From NCBI GenBank assembly GCA_964439725.1, contig CAYTPY010000105.1, positions 1 to 6,355 of the forward strand: a DNA stretch of 6,355 bases, given 5' to 3'. Shown piece by piece: positions 5,233 through 6,355 of the stretch. This stretch comes from Croceibacterium_A sp964439725. GTDB taxonomy: Bacteria; Pseudomonadota; Alphaproteobacteria; Sphingomonadales; Sphingomonadaceae. A program made the position numbers and the translations under genes. Position 1 is the stretch's first letter. The number at the start of each line of letters is the position of its first letter. The notes below the pieces were generated by a model. That model was not told where the DNA came from, made no database searches, and saw only the letters and a program-made list of their open reading frames with translations.

Positions 5233-5267
5233 CCGCCGCTACCCGTTTCGGGTGGTGCGGCTTCCTC
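5225..5267 (+). promoter_or_regulatory. Attenuator stem 2:3 (antiterminator)
   Basis: GCCGCCGCTACCCG (5232-5245) pairs with CGGGTGGTGCGGC (5249-5261) around a TTT loop. This gives 13 pairs with one bulged C and two G-T wobbles. The stem can extend outward by two G-T pairs and GAG (5225-5227) with CTC (5265-5267). It is the strongest fold in the region, lacks a T-run after it, and uses bases needed by stems 1:2 and 3:4. These properties fit an antiterminator. Confidence 0.5.
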
Positions 5268-5283
5268 CTGAAACCGGTTTTCT
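5258..5283 (+). terminator. Candidate attenuator terminator (stem 3:4)
   Basis: CGGCTTC (5258-5264) pairs with GAAACCG (5270-5276) around a 5-base loop, with one C-A mismatch, and is followed by G-TTTTCT. Its 5' arm is part of the antiterminator, so the two folds exclude each other. The stem is short and the T-run interrupted, so it may be inefficient. A different pairing, GCGGCTT (5257-5263) with AAGCCGC (5289-5295), is a competitor. Confidence 0.4.
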
Positions 5284-5341
5284 CCGCCAAGCCGCCTCTT
5301 CCGGCAGGCCTCGCCATGTGCCAAGGCCGCGCCGAACAGGT

Positions 5342-5359
5342 ATGACAGACTGGCTATGA
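5342..5359 (+). other. Five-codon upstream ORF overlapping the thrS start
   Basis: ATG at 5342 opens a mini-ORF, MTDWL, whose TGA (5357-5359) overlaps the thrS ATG (5356-5358) as ATGA. The only purine-rich element nearby (AGG, 5338-5340) is 1 base before this ATG and 15 bases before the thrS ATG, so it fits neither well. It may be chance or a coupling device. Confidence 0.2.
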
Positions 5360-6355
5360 CCGAGATGCTCAAGATCAGCCTTCCCGACGGCTCCGTGCGT
5401 GAGATGCCGGCCGGCTCGACTCCGGCCGATGTCGCTGCGGCGATCGGACCGGGGCTGGCGAAGGCTGCGCTCGCCGCGCGAGTCGATGGCGAACTGCGCG
5501 ACCTCGCGCGCCCGTTCGAAGGCGACGCCGAACTCGCCCTCGTCACCGCGCGCGACGAGGCCGAGGCGCTCGAGCTGGCCCGTCACGACTATGCCCACGT
5601 GCTCGCCGAAGCGGTCCAGGCGCTCTGGCCCGACACGCAGATCACCTTCGGTCCGGCGACCGAGGACGGTTTCTACTATGACTTCGCTCCCGGCGAGCGC
5701 GGGCCGTTCGGTGAGGACGATCTCCCGGTGATCGAAGCCAAGATGCGCGAGATCATCGCCGCCGACAAACCGCTGACCCGCGAAGTCTGGACGCGCGACC
5801 AGCTGATTTCCTGGTTCGAGCAGCAGGGCGAGCGCTTCAAGGCCGAATGGGCGGCCGAACTGCCCGAGGACGAGGAACTGACGATCTACCGCTCCGGTGA
5901 GTGGCTCGACATGTGCCGCGGGCCCCACTTGCCCACTACCGGAAAGCTCGATCCCGCCGCGTTCAAGCTCACCCGCGTTGCCGGCGCCTATTGGCGCGGC
6001 GATCAACGCAACGCGATGCTGAGCCGCATCTACGGCACCGGCTGGCTCAACAAGAAGCAGCTCGACGCGCACCTGTTGCGCCTCGAGGAAGCCGCCAAGC
6101 GCGACCACCGCAAGCTTGGGGCGGAGATGGACTTGTTCCACCTGCAGCAGGAAGCCCACGGCTCGGTGTTCTGGCACCCTAAGGGCTATCTGATCTGGCG
6201 GGAGCTCGAAGCCTACATGCGCCGCGCGATTGACGGCGCCGGCTACCAGGAGGTCAAGACCCCCCAGGTCATGGACGCGCGCCAGTGGGAGCAGTCCGGT
6301 CACTGGGGCAAGTACCGCGAGAACATGTTCGTCATCCCCGACGAAGTGCCCAACG
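5356..6355 (+). CDS. thrS: Threonyl-tRNA synthetase (N-terminal half, runs off window)
   Basis: The first 333 codons are present. Residues 4-64 form the TGS domain (KISLPDGSVREMPAGSTPADVAAAI). The second domain is the editing domain that removes Ser from tRNA-Thr: its H-x3-H pair is H77 and H81 (ARHDYAHVLAEAV), and the matching C187/H191 pair is in DMCRGPHLP, equal to E. coli H73, H77, C182 and H186. YWRGDQRNAMLSRIYGTGW (212-230) links to the class II catalytic core. Motif 1 is in GYQEVKTPQVMD (296-307). The zinc ligands and motifs 2 and 3 lie beyond the window. I chose ATG 5356; ATG 5365 is an alternative. No good Shine-Dalgarno sequence is seen. Expression is likely tied to threonine supply through the leader at 5161-5283. 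Confidence 0.97.
   Translation, partial: MTEMLKISLPDGSVREMPAGSTPADVAAAIGPGLAKAALAARVDGELRDLARPFEGDAELALVTARDEAEALELARHDYAHVLAEAVQALWPDTQITFGPATEDGFYYDFAPGERGPFGEDDLPVIEAKMREIIAADKPLTREVWTRDQLISWFEQQGERFKAEWAAELPEDEELTIYRSGEWLDMCRGPHLPTTGKLDPAAFKLTRVAGAYWRGDQRNAMLSRIYGTGWLNKKQLDAHLLRLEEAAKRDHRKLGAEMDLFHLQQEAHGSVFWHPKGYLIWRELEAYMRRAIDGAGYQEVKTPQVMDARQWEQSGHWGKYRENMFVIPDEVPN

Noticed and set aside
5250..5262. GGGTGGTGCGGC resembles the T-box core sequence, before an aminoacyl-tRNA synthetase gene.
   Set aside because: T-box leaders are essentially a Gram-positive feature. There is no recognisable Stem I with its specifier loop or AGUA motif, and only about 90 bases lie between the likely transcription start and this element. 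The stretch is explained by the 2:3 pairing.
5271..5280. AAACCGGTTT, a perfect 10-base palindrome that could be a protein-binding site.
   Set aside because: It lies in the transcribed thrS leader and is better explained as part of the terminator-like arm and T-run; it has no second copy.
5239..6303. 354-codon open frame on the minus strand across thrS.
   Set aside because: It is antisense to a clear thrS with catalytic editing motifs. Long antisense frames are common in GC-rich DNA, and its translation has no recognisable domain.

Overview
This GC-rich window reads as a chromosomal segment of an alphaproteobacterium, most likely a sphingomonad (Sphingomonadales). The reasons are the GC-rich codon use, the short RNase D - lptC - lptA gene order, the many start codons without a good Shine-Dalgarno sequence, and the style of the MarR, GltD and LptC proteins. 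The assignment is by recognition, not by database search. All the protein genes look like ordinary host genes; I see no insertion sequence, prophage, CRISPR array, tRNA or rRNA.

Layout. (1) 1-107: the last 34 codons of a glutamate synthase small subunit (gltD). (2) 132-1562: a MarR-family regulator on the minus strand, divergent from an Fe(II)/2-oxoglutarate dioxygenase of the TauD/TfdA family. An imperfect 17-bp palindrome lies in the AT-rich gap between them. (3) 1587-2264, minus strand: uracil-DNA glycosylase (ung), convergent with the dioxygenase and divergent from the next group. (4) 2346-4226: a plus-strand group of a short RNase D-type exonuclease, lptC and lptA (LPS transport). The lptB gene usually expected next is absent. 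(5) 4236-5026, minus strand: a six-helix membrane protein gene that overlaps a 63-aa XRE-type regulator by ATGA. Two matching palindromes of the form GTCAAG-N4-CTTGAC lie upstream, 32 bp apart. (6) 5356 to the window end: threonyl-tRNA synthetase (thrS), first 333 codons.

The most interesting stretch is 5128-5355, upstream of thrS. It holds a promoter-like -10 box (TATGAT) exactly one leaderless spacing before a 21-codon ORF. Six of the first eleven codons of that ORF are threonine (residues 5-7 and 9-11). Downstream are three overlapping RNA pairings in the classical order of a ribosome-mediated attenuator: a protector stem 1:2, an antiterminator 2:3, and a terminator-like 3:4 followed by TTTTCT. 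I read this as a threonine leader peptide and attenuator controlling the charging enzyme for threonine. I do not know of a described example for thrS in this bacterial group.

Functionally the window mixes nitrogen assimilation (gltD), a small regulated dioxygenase unit of unknown substrate, DNA repair (ung), RNA processing and LPS export (rnd-lptC-lptA), an autoregulated membrane protein/XRE pair, and translation (thrS). Only the lpt cluster, the MarR/dioxygenase pair and the membrane protein/XRE pair appear to be functional units.
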